Source: JBKCUK01 sp046318415 (GTDB lineage: Bacteria; Pseudomonadota; Alphaproteobacteria; Caedimonadales; Caedimonadaceae). Taken from it: 64,000 bases of DNA. Under the pieces are notes generated by a model. The model saw only the letters and a program-made list of their open reading frames with translations. It searched no databases and had not been told where the DNA came from. Where the stretch lies: the NCBI GenBank assembly GCA_046318415.1, contig JBKCUK010000012.1:1-64000 (forward strand), given 5' to 3'. How positions within the stretch are numbered: the first letter of the stretch is position 1; the number at the start of each line of letters is the position of its first letter. Below are positions 41,463 to 50,194 of this stretch, piece after piece. The translations under genes were made by a program, and so were the position numbers.

Positions 41463-42683
41463 TTGCGGGCGACCTTAGGGAAACTGTGGTGGCGTATTCC
41501 AGCCCCCACACGGCGGAAGTTGATCACGAAAATTGGCGCCCTCAGTGCGCCAAAAATCGAGTCTCATCCGCCCCAAGGTATTCCCCATCCCATGACCGTT
41601 GTGGGGATGATGACCTCGATTACCGGTCTTGGTGAGGGGGCGCGACTTAATTATGAGCTGTTCCAGAAACTAGGGCTTCCCACCCACGCCTTTGACGTGA
41701 CTTCCGTGTTTCGCGAGACGGATCTTGCGTTCCAAGGCGCCATAGAGGCGATTCCCGGAGGTCCGGGTACGCTGACTATCCACCTGAATGCGCCGCAAAT
41801 TCCCCTTGTTCTGGGCGTCATTGGTAAGCAAGCCCTCAGAGAGAAAAAAGTGATCGGTTACTGGGCTTGGGAGCAGGAACGGGTGCCGGCCCACTGGGCA
41901 TTGGTGCAGGACTCTGTTCATGAAGTATGGACCTGCTCGCAGTTTGTTGCCGATGCAGTAAAAGCGCGCCTGGATGTGCCTGTACGCGCCTTTCCCCATC
42001 CGGTGCGACTGATTCCTGGCTATGAGAAATGGACGCGTGCTGACTTTGGTTTGCCTGCAGACAAATTTATCGTCTATTCGGTGTTTCACATGGGGTCCCT
42101 TCTCTATCGCAAAAATCCTCTGGCCGTCGTTCGTGCCTATGCAGAAGCCATGGGACGGGATGACGATGCATGCCTGGTCTTGAGTGTGAAAAATCCCCAA
42201 GAAGACCCTAAAGGTTTTGCGCAACTCCAGGCGGAATTGGCGTCCCTTAAAAATGTCATTCTGTTGACGCAAACGCTAAGCAGCGATCAGATTTTAGGCC
42301 TGACCAACTGCGTGGATGTGGTGGTCTCTCTCCATCGCGCAGAGGGCTTTGGCCTGAGTTTGGCTGAGGCGATGCTCTTGGGTAAGCCGGTGGTGGCGAC
42401 AGGCTGGTCAGGCAATCTGGAATTTATGAATATCGACAATTCTGCGCTGGTCGATTACACCATGCAGGACATCGTCGATCCCACCCAGACCTATCATCCA
42501 TCGGATGGTCAGTGGGCTGAACCTGACGTGGCCCATGCAGCCCACTGGCTGCGCCAATTAAAAGACGACCAAGCCATGCGTTTGGCCTTGGGTGAGGCGG
42601 CACGCAAATCGGCTGAGGCCAAGTTCGCCCCTGAAAACTATTATGAACTGTTGGGGCTTTCTGCGGTATCTGAAAGGTTTTAA
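41463..42683 (+). CDS. Glycosyltransferase, GT4-like
   Basis: About 406 residues if started at the TTG at 41463; the frame is open back to 41307 inside manC, and the first internal ATG (41592) would cut conserved-looking sequence, so the start is uncertain. GT-B features: N-terminal GMMTSITGLGEGARLNYELF (nucleotide-sugar enzyme loop), VWTCSQFVADAVKARL, VYSVFHMGSLLYRKNPLAVV, and the C-terminal donor site VDVVVSLHRAEGFGLSLAEA with the E-x(7)-E pattern, then GKPVVATGWSGNLEF. It probably uses a sugar nucleotide such as the GDP-mannose made by the preceding enzyme. That link is inferred from the neighbour only. Confidence 0.85.
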   Translation: MRATLGKLWWRIPAPTRRKLITKIGALSAPKIESHPPQGIPHPMTVVGMMTSITGLGEGARLNYELFQKLGLPTHAFDVTSVFRETDLAFQGAIEAIPGGPGTLTIHLNAPQIPLVLGVIGKQALREKKVIGYWAWEQERVPAHWALVQDSVHEVWTCSQFVADAVKARLDVPVRAFPHPVRLIPGYEKWTRADFGLPADKFIVYSVFHMGSLLYRKNPLAVVRAYAEAMGRDDDACLVLSVKNPQEDPKGFAQLQAELASLKNVILLTQTLSSDQILGLTNCVDVVVSLHRAEGFGLSLAEAMLLGKPVVATGWSGNLEFMNIDNSALVDYTMQDIVDPTQTYHPSDGQWAEPDVAHAAHWLRQLKDDQAMRLALGEAARKSAEAKFAPENYYELLGLSAVSERF

Positions 42684-42685
42684 TC

Positions 42686-43021
42686 ATGATTCTTGCTTAC
42701 GAAGATTTTGAAAAAGTTGAGATTCGCTCAGGCACGGTTTTTAAAGTTGAAGCCTTTGAGCGCGCGAAAAAACCAGCTTATAAAGTTTGGGTTGATTTTG
42801 GGCCTGAGATGGGGATCAAGCAAACCTCAGCACAGGTAACGGTGCACTACACCCCTGAATCCCTACTGGGGCGTCAGGTAGCGGGGTGTCTTAATTTGGG
42901 TACTAAAAATATCGCAGGCTTCCTCTCAGAATTTTTGCTTCTGGGCTTTGCGGATGAGGATGGCGCTATTTCTTTGATTCACCCTGGCGTACCTGTCCCC
43001 AATGGCCAAAAACTCTGTTGA
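42686..43021 (+). CDS. csaA: CsaA-type tRNA-binding-domain protein
   Basis: 111 residues, a single EMAP/tRNA-binding OB fold. FEKVEIRSGTVFKVEAFERA, KPAYKVWVDFGPEMG, QTSAQVTVHYTPESLLGRQV and CLNLGTKNIAGFLSEFLLLG follow the CsaA pattern. Bacillus CsaA was described as an export-related chaperone; its true task in proteobacteria is unclear. It starts 2 bases after the glycosyltransferase stop but is probably unrelated in function. Confidence 0.92.
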   Translation: MILAYEDFEKVEIRSGTVFKVEAFERAKKPAYKVWVDFGPEMGIKQTSAQVTVHYTPESLLGRQVAGCLNLGTKNIAGFLSEFLLLGFADEDGAISLIHPGVPVPNGQKLC

Positions 43022-43091
43022 GAAAAACCCTGGACCGCCTGCCATCTTACAGTTGACAGACGCGGAGCGCTGGTCTAATTCTCAACCAGAT

Positions 43092-43182
43092 GGAGAGGTG
43101 GCCGAGTGGTCGAAGGCGCACGATTGGAAATCGTGTATACGGCAAAACCGTATCGAGGGTTCGAATCCCTCTCTCTCCGCCA
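43092..43182 (+). tRNA. tRNA-Ser (anticodon GGA)
   Basis: 91 bases with an encoded CCA and the long variable arm typical of tRNA-Ser (TATACGGCAAAACCGTA). Acceptor GGAGAGG/TCTCTCC with one G-T pair; anticodon loop TTGGAAA (GGA); T-arm GAGGGTTCGAATCCCTC. Confidence 0.97.
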
Positions 43183-43267
43183 GCACTTTCCAGTTCATTT
43201 TTCTACTCTTTCTTAATTTTTGTCCTTAGATCTCCTCAGCTGCAACCATCGGAGGATATGGGTTAAA

Positions 43268-43534
43268 ATGAAAAAAATAAGCGCTCCGGAACAGCCCCCA
43301 TACTTCATAACCAGCGAAGTGATTGCCATGGCTTGGGATGATCAAACCTCTTTTGAAGCGATCCATGTGTCTTCTGGGTTGTCTGAACAACAGGTCATTG
43401 CACTCATGCGCCAGCACCTTAAACCTGGAAGCTTTCGCACGTGGCGCAAGCGCGTGTCTGGCCGCAGTGCAAAGCATTCCAAGCGCACAAGGGGCGCCCC
43501 GTGTTTAGAGGATTTAGACGATGACGGTGCTTAG
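43268..43534 (+). CDS. TIGR03643-family protein, photolyase-associated
   Basis: 88 residues from the ATG at 43268 (GGAGG about 12 bases upstream). It matches the TIGR03643 pattern: EVIAMAWDDQTSFEAIHVSS, GLSEQQVIALMRQHLKPGSF, RTWRKRVSGRSAKH. Its function is unknown. The family is repeatedly found next to FeS-type cryptochrome/photolyase genes, and here it overlaps the photolyase start by 14 bases, implying coupled translation. The basic C-terminus followed by EDLDDDGA is unremarkable. Confidence 0.85.
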   Translation: MKKISAPEQPPYFITSEVIAMAWDDQTSFEAIHVSSGLSEQQVIALMRQHLKPGSFRTWRKRVSGRSAKHSKRTRGAPCLEDLDDDGA

Positions 43535-45059
43535 GTTTCTCTACTGGGATCAACTTTCTTATAGTATTTCCAGTTTGCGTGAGGGGGATCCTGATCGAGA
43601 CATTGTGATTCTATGTGAGACGCGGCAGGAAGCCACAAGCGTGCCGCACCACAAGAAAAAGCTGGCATTTTTGTTTGCAGCCATGCGTCATTTTGCGCAA
43701 GAGCTGGTTGAGCGTGGCTTTCAGGTGCGTTACGTCAAGCTGGATGATCCTCAAAATTCGGGCAGCATTCTGGATGAACTGACCCGCGCCGTGGCAGAGC
43801 TAAAACCCACCCAAGTGGTCATCACCGAGCCCAGTGAATGGCATCTCGTTGAAAACCTTAAAACTTGGCGCGCGCAGCAAAACACCGATGTCCATATTTT
43901 GCCGGATTTTCGTTTCTTGGCCATGAAAGATGAGTTCAAGGCCTGGGCAGGGTCTAAAAAACAGCTGCGCATGGAATTTTTTTACCGCGAGATGCGCAAG
44001 AAGCACCATATCTTGATGGAAGCCGATGGGACACCTACAGGGGGGCAATGGAATTATGACCAAGAAAATCGTAAGCCGCCTGCCAAGGGGATGACCTCGC
44101 CGCGTCGCATCAGCCATGCCCCATCGACCCACTTGATGGATGTCTTGGATTTGGTGGAAACCCATTTCCCCCAGCATTTTGGCACCCTGCGAACCTTCCA
44201 TTATGCCTTGACGCGGGATCAGGCCTTGCGTGAGTTGCGCCACTTCATTGATGAACTGCTGCCCCTATTTGGTGATTATCAGGATGCTATGGTGGCGGGC
44301 GAGCCTTATCTTTATCACTCGCTCATGTCCTCTTACCTGAATGCTGGTCTTTTATTACCCCTTGAGATGTGCCAAATGGCTGAAGAGGCCTATCGGGAAG
44401 GCAGGGCACCTCTTAATGCGGTCGAGGGATTTATTCGCCAAATCTTGGGTTGGCGCGAGTATGTGCGCGGCATTTATTGGCATTTCATGCCCCAGTATGC
44501 GGAGCTGAACCATTTCGACGCCACTCGTCCCTTGCCGGATTTTTACTGGAGTGCTGCCACCCACATGTTTTGTGTGGCCGAGGCCGTGCGCCACACGCGC
44601 GATCATGCCTATTCCCATCATATCCAACGCCTCATGGTCACGGGAAACTTTGCATTGCTGGCAGGCCTTGATGTACGAGAGGTTCAAGAATGGTACTTGG
44701 CTGTTTATTCCGATGCCTTTGAGTGGGTTGAGATGCCCAATACCTTGGGCATGGCCCTTTGGGGGGATGGTGGGCTCATGGCCAGCAAACCCTATGCGGC
44801 CAGCGGGAAGTACATTCACCGCATGAGTAATTTCTGCGCCAAATGCCGCTATGATCCCAATGAACTGGTCGGTGAGCGCGCCTGTCCCTTCAACGCCCTT
44901 TATTGGGATTTCGTTGGCCGCCATCAGGATAAACTGCGCACCAACCAGCGCATGAGCTATATGTATGCCACATGGGATAAGTTCAGCGAGGCGAAGAAGC
45001 AAGCCATCCGTGACCAGGCCCGGTCCCACCTGGACAATATGACCCGTGGCGGCCTCTAA
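43521..45059 (+). CDS. FeS-type bacterial cryptochrome/photolyase (PhrB-like)
   Basis: 512 residues. This deep branch of the photolyase family binds FAD, a 4Fe-4S cluster and a ribolumazine-type antenna; the Agrobacterium member PhrB repairs (6-4) photoproducts. Visible features: N-terminal antenna domain starting LRFLYWDQLSYSISSL, VITEPSEWHLVENLKTW, then the FAD domain with ILGWREYVRGIYWHFMPQY and HHIQRLMVTGNFALLAGLD, and VYSDAFEWVEMPNTLGMALW. The cluster ligands are probably the cysteines in FCAKCRYDP and RACPFNALYW plus one upstream. Neighbours TIGR03643 and DUF2256 are the typical cassette. It implies some exposure to light. Confidence 0.93.
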   Translation: MTVLRFLYWDQLSYSISSLREGDPDRDIVILCETRQEATSVPHHKKKLAFLFAAMRHFAQELVERGFQVRYVKLDDPQNSGSILDELTRAVAELKPTQVVITEPSEWHLVENLKTWRAQQNTDVHILPDFRFLAMKDEFKAWAGSKKQLRMEFFYREMRKKHHILMEADGTPTGGQWNYDQENRKPPAKGMTSPRRISHAPSTHLMDVLDLVETHFPQHFGTLRTFHYALTRDQALRELRHFIDELLPLFGDYQDAMVAGEPYLYHSLMSSYLNAGLLLPLEMCQMAEEAYREGRAPLNAVEGFIRQILGWREYVRGIYWHFMPQYAELNHFDATRPLPDFYWSAATHMFCVAEAVRHTRDHAYSHHIQRLMVTGNFALLAGLDVREVQEWYLAVYSDAFEWVEMPNTLGMALWGDGGLMASKPYAASGKYIHRMSNFCAKCRYDPNELVGERACPFNALYWDFVGRHQDKLRTNQRMSYMYATWDKFSEAKKQAIRDQARSHLDNMTRGGL

Positions 45060-45079
45060 TACCTAAGATGCGATAAGCC

Positions 45080-45226
45080 ATGAAGAAGAACGGTAAAAAT
45101 GTGAAAAAGCAGGATCTCCCCTCCAAGATATGCCTCACTTGCGGCCGGCCTTTTACGTGGCGAAAGAAGTGGGCAAAGTGTTGGGAGGCGGTGAAGTACT
45201 GTTCAAAAAGATGTGGCGGTTCTTGA
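45080..45226 (+). CDS. DUF2256 small zinc-finger-like protein
   Basis: 48 residues. After a basic start (MKKNGKNVKKQDLPSK), it reads ICLTCGRPFTWRKKWAKCWE then VKYCSKRCGG, the DUF2256 signature with a CxxC and a C...CxxxC arrangement likely to bind a metal. Members are commonly encoded next to FeS-type photolyases, as here, 20 bases downstream. The function is not known; assistance with cluster or cofactor assembly is conceivable but unproven. Confidence 0.9.
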   Translation: MKKNGKNVKKQDLPSKICLTCGRPFTWRKKWAKCWEAVKYCSKRCGGS

Positions 45227-45307
45227 GCTTAGAGCAATCCACATGCACCCGATGGTGATGCGCCTCGGGTGCGCACAGTCTGAGTGCGCCGTAAATAGGG
45301 GCATACC

Positions 45308-45754
45308 CTATGTTATTTTCCGATAGCGGGTGTGGATTGTATAAGCTTTTCGCGGCCCCCTTACCCTGTAGGCTTGTGAAAAGCACGTCACGGTTTGAAA
45401 GATGATCTCGGTTTTGTAAACATCTTGCCCGCAATGGTGCACGTGTTTTAGGGAAAGGGGCAAATGGGCCCCTTTGTCCCAGATAAAGTCATGCAATACC
45501 TCATCATTCATCTTCAAAATAAGCAGCTGTCTGCCCTGAAACACGATTTTTCGCCGCTGGTAAAAGGAGTGGTACATCCCATGAAGGTGATAAAGGCCTG
45601 ATTCCTCGTAAAGCAAGATGTTGCGCTGAATGGGGTGGATGATGGCCTGACCCACAAGTGTAAGATTAGGGTCGCTCACCTTTCGCTCAAAGGCCCATGA
45701 GCCTTGCAAGAGATGGGTCAAGGCTGAAGGGTGGGTTTTCTTTGAAGTCTCCAT
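45308..45754 (-). CDS. DUF6314-like protein
   Basis: 148 residues, cytoplasmic, beta-rich. The layout LLQGSWAFERKVSD near the start, LYEESGLYHL, YRVRGPRKAYTIHTRY at the end fits the DUF6314 pattern (a small barrel of unknown function). I recall such genes near photolyase genes in other genomes. Here it converges on the cassette from the other strand, with DUF2256 ending 81 bases away. The family name is a judgement from memory. Confidence 0.65.
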   Translation of the reverse strand: METSKKTHPSALTHLLQGSWAFERKVSDPNLTLVGQAIIHPIQRNILLYEESGLYHLHGMYHSFYQRRKIVFQGRQLLILKMNDEVLHDFIWDKGAHLPLSLKHVHHCGQDVYKTEIIFQTVTCFSQAYRVRGPRKAYTIHTRYRKIT

Positions 45755-45872
45755 GAGGCTCCCTTAATCAGTAATGTAAGGCTCAAGAGTGGGCCCACTT
45801 GGGGTGGAAGTCCACTAGGATAGTGTGTCCTTTCCCTACAGCTTCGGTTGTTCGGCGATACTGCCCTCAACC

Positions 45873-46394
45873 TCAGGGGCGAATTTCAACGCGGGTTCCA
45901 ATGGATGTGGCCTCGAAAATCTCTTCGATTTCTGGGTTGCTGACAGCAATGCATCCTTGGGTCCAGTCCATGAAAGTATGCACAGGCCCCAGCCAGGCGA
46001 GGTCATTACGAAGACCATGGATCATAATATGCCCACCCGGATTCACCCCCAATTTCTTTGCCCTGGCTGCATCCGCCGCATTAGGATACGAGAGGCCTAA
46101 GGAGCGGTGATAGGCGCTTTGTGCATTTTTTACGGTGATGGCATAGATGCCTTCAGGCGTCTTGCCGTCTCCCATCCGCTCTTTCGCTCCTTGAGGGTTG
46201 AATCCAAGGGCGATGCTATAGGTCTTCAAGAGGACGTCTCGATGATAGACGTGCATTTTACGTCTGCTTTTTTCAATCAGAATGAAGTCAATGGTCTGAA
46301 TTTGGCTTGTTGATGGATTCATAATAAAAGATTCAGCTTTGTTGGGTTCTATGAAAATAAAAGCAAGAAAACATAGGGTTATTATTTTAAGCAT
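45873..46394 (-). CDS. L,D-transpeptidase (YkuD domain)
   Basis: 173 residues with a signal peptide (IITLCFLAFIFIEPNKA). The YkuD core: IEKSRRKMHVYHRDVLLKTY, KERMGDGKTPEGIYAI, then the catalytic histidine and cysteine in GGHIMIHGL and DWTQGCIAVSNPEIEEIF. Such enzymes make 3-3 crosslinks or attach lipoproteins to peptidoglycan, or act as L,D-carboxypeptidases; this short form has no extra binding domain. It acts in the periplasm. Apparently a single gene. Confidence 0.92.
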   Translation of the reverse strand: MLKIITLCFLAFIFIEPNKAESFIMNPSTSQIQTIDFILIEKSRRKMHVYHRDVLLKTYSIALGFNPQGAKERMGDGKTPEGIYAITVKNAQSAYHRSLGLSYPNAADAARAKKLGVNPGGHIMIHGLRNDLAWLGPVHTFMDWTQGCIAVSNPEIEEIFEATSIGTRVEIRP

Positions 46395-46626
46395 TGCACT
46401 TTCCTGGTGTTGAAAGCAGCGTCAATTCTTCATGGGCAGATCATATCTAATTTAAGGCGCGAAACCAAGATCAACCAGGAGCATTGGGATGAAGCCCTGT
46501 CCTTTAAGGCAAAATAGCTCCTCAGTGCAGCGTGATAGGGGCGTGGGGTAGGCTTTATAGATAAAGCACTTGGTTACTGCTGAAAGAGGAGTGGGTCATT
46601 TTGTAACGAATGGGGCAAGGAGTATC
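46395..46626. other. Gap between the L,D-transpeptidase and APH-type genes
   Basis: 232 bases. No gene, RNA or clear hairpin terminator is seen. It should contain the transpeptidase promoter on the minus strand. Confidence 0.4.
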
Positions 46627-47505
46627 TTAGAACATGGGTGATCTAAGCGAATAGGCTTGCTGCGCAAGGTCTTTGAATAGGTATGGGTCCACCTGATTTT
46701 CAAGGCAATGACACAAGGTGCGCATGACTTGAATAAAATACCAATCCCGCACCTCTTGCAACGACCAGTGAAAAAAGTCTGCAACGAGTTGCGTATCTTT
46801 TTCAATGTCCATGATAAAGGCCCAACATTCGGCAATCTTTGGACCCATCACGCCTTGAGGATCGATCACCTTCCATTCTTTCCCGTGGGCAAGGATATTG
46901 CCGTGGTGCAAATCACCATGAAGCAATACCGCAGCTTGAGAGGACGATAAATGCTGATCGCGCAAGCGGCGTGCATGGGTGAGAAGGTTTTCCGGTAGAT
47001 CCCAGCTGTGATCGAAGATTTGCAGCCATTCCTCAATCTGCGGAAAAGCCTTGGAATGAAGAGGTGGCGCCTGGTGGAGAGTCTGCATGACCTGGCATGA
47101 AAGGTGTATTTTTTGCGTTGCATCCAGGGCTGTTGAATGACTCAAGGATGTTCCGGGTTGGATGCGCTCAACTAAGGCCCAGCCCGGACCGTGGTGCAGA
47201 ACCTGAGCCGCACCAAAGCCAGAGAAATGCTGAAGTGCCGCCACCTCTTGGGCAAGGGATTTTTCATCCACGGCGAGCTTCAAGATAATCGGTTGATGAT
47301 CACAGGTTCCAGAAAGCACGAGATTGAAACTGAGCTGGCCATGGGGCTTGAGGTCCTGCAAATGGAATTCCATCCCCAATCTCTCCAAAAGGTCTGGCAG
47401 GGCTGCTATCCACTGTTCCCCGCGATGACCATGAAGCTGGAGCAAGGTCTCTTGAAGCGCAGGGGGCACCAGGACGTGCATGGATACCTCGGTGGTGTGA
47501 ATCAT
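46627..47505 (-). CDS. Aminoglycoside phosphotransferase-family kinase, APH(6)/hydroxyurea type
   Basis: 292 residues; a second methionine at about residue 8 is an equally good start (GAGG upstream of each). Kinase-like fold of the streptomycin 6-kinase family: LVLSGTCDHQPIILKLA (ATP-binding Lys region), GPGWALVERIQPGTSL (hinge), the catalytic loop VLLHGDLHHGNIL and the metal site VIDPQGVMGPKIAE. Streptomycin and hydroxyurea kinases show the same D-L-H-x-x-N and I-D-P-x-G elements. Many chromosomal relatives have unknown natural substrates, so resistance should not be assumed. Confidence 0.82.
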   Translation of the reverse strand: MIHTTEVSMHVLVPPALQETLLQLHGHRGEQWIAALPDLLERLGMEFHLQDLKPHGQLSFNLVLSGTCDHQPIILKLAVDEKSLAQEVAALQHFSGFGAAQVLHHGPGWALVERIQPGTSLSHSTALDATQKIHLSCQVMQTLHQAPPLHSKAFPQIEEWLQIFDHSWDLPENLLTHARRLRDQHLSSSQAAVLLHGDLHHGNILAHGKEWKVIDPQGVMGPKIAECWAFIMDIEKDTQLVADFFHWSLQEVRDWYFIQVMRTLCHCLENQVDPYLFKDLAQQAYSLRSPMF

Positions 47506-47687
47506 TCTGTATCCTCAGCATAATCGAAGGTGAGGCGCGAATCGAGGTGAGTCATTAGAGAGGAAGAATTCATTTAGCGTTAAGAGTGAAAGGTGAGAAA
47601 ATTAGAGAACATCATGCCTCTGTTCTTCTCTCCTCTATTTTTCCTTGGCATACTGAGCCTAAGTCCCTCTTTTCCCAGAGAATCACT

Positions 47688-48428
47688 GTGTTAAAGGCAC
47701 TTGGATATCAACTTCTCAATTACCTTTTGCCGCCCCGATGCGCTGGCTGTGGCGCCCTTGTGGATGAGGCGCACCGGCTGTGCGCCCCATGTTATCACCG
47801 CCTGACGTTCATTACGGATCCCCAATGCGCGTGTTGTGGATTTCCTTTTCCCTACGCCCAAGAACCGGGTAGCCTCTGTGCTGCGTGCGCCCAGCATCCG
47901 CCCCTCTATCATCAAGCCCGCGCTGTTGTGTCTTATGACGGTGTGGGGCGCGAGCTCATCTTGCGCCTGAAGCACGGGGATGCCACGCACCTTGCAGAGA
48001 CGCTGGCACCCTTGCTTGCAGGGGCTGGAAAAGAATTGCTCTCTCCTGGGGCCCTTCTTGTTCCGGTGCCCATTCACCCTGGACGTCTTTTGCGCAGGCG
48101 CTACAACCAAGCGGCGCTTTTGTGCACGGCTTTATCTAAGCTGACGGGCCTTGAGATGGATGTTTTAAGTCTGAAGCGCGTTGTGGCGACGCCTTCCCAA
48201 GGCGGGCTCAACCGAACTCAGCGTTATGAAAATGTGAAATCGGCCTTTGCCGCCGACCCGCACCGTGCTAGGGTTTTAAAAAATAAAAAAATAATCCTCG
48301 TCGATGATGTATTAACAACCGGTGCAACCGTGTCGTGCGCAACGGCAGTCTTACTTAAGGCTGGTGCTAAGCAGGTCGACGTTCTGACCTTTGCTAGGGT
48401 CACAGGTCCCTCAATTCATAGGCATTAA
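47688..48428 (+). CDS. comF: ComF-family protein (phosphoribosyltransferase-like)
   Basis: About 246 residues from the GTG at 47688; an ATG at 47586 adds 34 residues that do not look conserved. There is an N-terminal zinc-finger-like part with CAGCG, LCAPCYHRL, CACCGFPF and LCAACAQ, then a phosphoribosyltransferase-like domain with PVPIHPGRLLRRRYNQAALL and the PRPP loop ILVDDVLTTGATVSCAT. ComF/GntX proteins act in DNA uptake in naturally competent bacteria, but the family is wide and the exact role here is open. Glutaredoxin follows 19 bases later. Confidence 0.9.
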   Translation: MLKALGYQLLNYLLPPRCAGCGALVDEAHRLCAPCYHRLTFITDPQCACCGFPFPYAQEPGSLCAACAQHPPLYHQARAVVSYDGVGRELILRLKHGDATHLAETLAPLLAGAGKELLSPGALLVPVPIHPGRLLRRRYNQAALLCTALSKLTGLEMDVLSLKRVVATPSQGGLNRTQRYENVKSAFAADPHRARVLKNKKIILVDDVLTTGATVSCATAVLLKAGAKQVDVLTFARVTGPSIHRH

Positions 48429-48447
48429 ACGTAAGGAAGACACAGGA

Positions 48448-48720
48448 ATGTCCCAACCTAAGGTAGTCATTTATTCAACCCGCTTATGTCCCTATTGCGA
48501 TTTGGCTAAGTTGATTATGCGAAAAAAGAAGGTCGAGTTTGAAGAAATCGATGCCAGTGAAGCTGGTGTTCGCGAGGCCATGATCCAACGAGCAGGTGGT
48601 AGGCGCACGGTACCGCAAATTTTTATTGGTGATTTTCATGTGGGCGGTTATGACGATTTGCATCGCCTGGATAAGGAAGGGCAGTTGGATCGTCTATTGG
48701 CTGGCGAGACTATTGCCTAA
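48448..48720 (+). CDS. grxC: Glutaredoxin 3
   Basis: 90 residues from the ATG at 48448, with AAGGAAG upstream. A dithiol glutaredoxin: active site STRLCPYCDLAK (CPYC), cis-proline segment RRTVPQIFIGDFHVGGYDDL with TVP and GG. It reduces disulfides and glutathionylated proteins with glutathione. The order comF-grxC is frequent in alphaproteobacteria. Confidence 0.95.
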   Translation: MSQPKVVIYSTRLCPYCDLAKLIMRKKKVEFEEIDASEAGVREAMIQRAGGRRTVPQIFIGDFHVGGYDDLHRLDKEGQLDRLLAGETIA

Positions 48721-48751
48721 ATCGTAGTGTAAAAGATACGGAGGAGAAAAT

Positions 48752-49345
48752 ATGGCTTTTCAATTACCACCATTGCCCTATGCGGCCAATGCCCTTGAGC
48801 CGGTGATGAGCGAGAGCACCCTTAACTTTCATCATGGCAAGCATCATCAGACCTATGTCACCAACCTCAACACGCTTATTCAGGGAACGGATTTAGATGG
48901 TAAGTCACTTGAGGAGATCATTCTGCTCAGTGCCAAGGATTCCAATAAGGTTGGCATTTTCAATAATGCGGCTCAAATCTGGAATCACACCTTCTTTTGG
49001 AACTCCATGAAGCCGCAGGGCGGTGGGCATCCCGTGGGGATCCTCGCGCAACGCATCGAGAGGGATTTCGGTGGTTATGAGGCTTTTCGCACGGAATTCA
49101 AACAAGCTGCCACAACCCAATTCGGCAGCGGCTGGGCGTGGCTGGTCGAGGATAATAGCAAACTCAAGGTCATCAAGACAGGAAACGCTGATCTGCCCAT
49201 GGTCCATGGATTCAAGGCACTTTTGACCCTTGATGTGTGGGAGCATGCTTACTATTTAGATTATCAAAATCGTCGTGCAGATTTTGTGGATGGCTTCCTT
49301 GATCATCTCGTCAATTGGGAATTCGCCGCCGCAAACATGGCTTAA
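48752..49345 (+). CDS. sodB: Superoxide dismutase, iron/manganese type
   Basis: 197 residues. Metal ligands: His in TLNFHHGKHHQTYV (H26-type), His in QIWNHTFFWNSM, and Asp and His in LDVWEHAYYLDYQNRRADF. The sequence resembles the iron enzymes (QLPPLPYAANALEP start and AAQIWNHTFFW). It removes superoxide in the cytoplasm. It has its own terminator just downstream and GGAGGA before the ATG, and is probably a single-gene unit. Confidence 0.96.
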   Translation: MAFQLPPLPYAANALEPVMSESTLNFHHGKHHQTYVTNLNTLIQGTDLDGKSLEEIILLSAKDSNKVGIFNNAAQIWNHTFFWNSMKPQGGGHPVGILAQRIERDFGGYEAFRTEFKQAATTQFGSGWAWLVEDNSKLKVIKTGNADLPMVHGFKALLTLDVWEHAYYLDYQNRRADFVDGFLDHLVNWEFAAANMA

Positions 49346-49370
49346 AGTTTAATATTTTTCTTTCTTCAAA

Positions 49371-49402
49371 ACCCGGCCCTTTTTCAGGCCGGGTTTTTTA
49401 TC
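49371..49402 (+). terminator. Terminator after sodB
   Basis: Perfect 8-base stem ACCCGGCC / GGCCGGGT around CTTTTTCA, followed by a T-tract. It begins 26 bases after the stop codon. Confidence 0.93.
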
Positions 49403-49497
49403 TCCATTGCACTCCTTAAATAAAAATTGTTTTTCGTTCCCCTCTTTGGTAGATGGCATTAGAATCAAATAAAGCCAAACAAGAGAAAACTCAGATC

Positions 49498-50190
49498 ATG
49501 AAAAATAAAGCTTGGATCATTGCTGTTGCTCTTATTGCGGTAACCGGTGGCTTGGTTCTCTATCTCATGAAAGCCTATCCCGATGTCCTGACAACTCAAG
49601 ATCGTCAGGTGGAATTGGTACGTATTCTCGCCATACTGGGGGTGCTTGTGCTTTGGATCGTCTCAAGTCGAATCAAAGTTGGGGAGGCCATAAAAGCACT
49701 TATGATATGGGCGGCAGTTGGTCTTGCCGTGGCCTTGCTTTACAGCGAGCGTCAATCCCTACAACGGATGGGGCGCAGTCTTGTCTCCCATCTAATACCC
49801 GGCCAAGGTGCTGTGAATCCAACGGGTAGTGTGGCTTTTCGTAAAAACGATGATGGCCATTTTCGCATCGAGGCCATTGTGAATGGAGAACGTGTCCGCT
49901 TTCTGGTGGACACAGGCGCCTCCGGGATCACGTTGTCGCAAGAAGACGCTGAGCGCATCGGCATTGATCCCAACACCCTGTCCTACACCATCCCTGTCCA
50001 AACAGCGAATGGAATGGCCTTTAGCGCGCCCATCACTCTAGATACCCTTGCCATAGGACCCATTGAGCACCACGATGTTGCTGCCAAAGTAGGTTCGGAG
50101 GGCCTTAACTCCTCGCTTTTGGGTATGCGCTTTTTAGAGGGTCTTTCCAGCTTTCGCATTGAGGGAGATCAGCTGATCCTGGAGCCCTAA
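49498..50190 (+). CDS. Membrane-anchored retropepsin-like aspartic protease (TIGR02281 type)
   Basis: About 230 residues from the ATG at 49498; an ATG at 49453 is also in frame. Three hydrophobic segments in the first 90 residues (IIAVALIAVTGGLVLYLM, ILAILGVLVLWIVSS, ALMIWAAVGLAVALLY) are followed by a single-lobe pepsin-like domain with the active-site VRFLVDTGASGITL and SLLGMRFLEGLSSF. Single-lobe enzymes of this clan work as dimers. The TIGR02281 family is typical of alphaproteobacteria; its substrates are not established. The protease domain probably faces the periplasm. Confidence 0.88.
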   Translation: MKNKAWIIAVALIAVTGGLVLYLMKAYPDVLTTQDRQVELVRILAILGVLVLWIVSSRIKVGEAIKALMIWAAVGLAVALLYSERQSLQRMGRSLVSHLIPGQGAVNPTGSVAFRKNDDGHFRIEAIVNGERVRFLVDTGASGITLSQEDAERIGIDPNTLSYTIPVQTANGMAFSAPITLDTLAIGPIEHHDVAAKVGSEGLNSSLLGMRFLEGLSSFRIEGDQLILEP

Positions 50191-50194
50191 TCTG

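Noticed and set aside
43002..43229. Plus-strand frame across tRNA-Ser
   Set aside because: It runs through a perfect tRNA gene and has no start signal.
46627..47505. Antibiotic-resistance gene
   Set aside because: The fold is APH(6)-like, but there are no mobile-element marks around it and chromosomal relatives often have other substrates, so resistance cannot be claimed.
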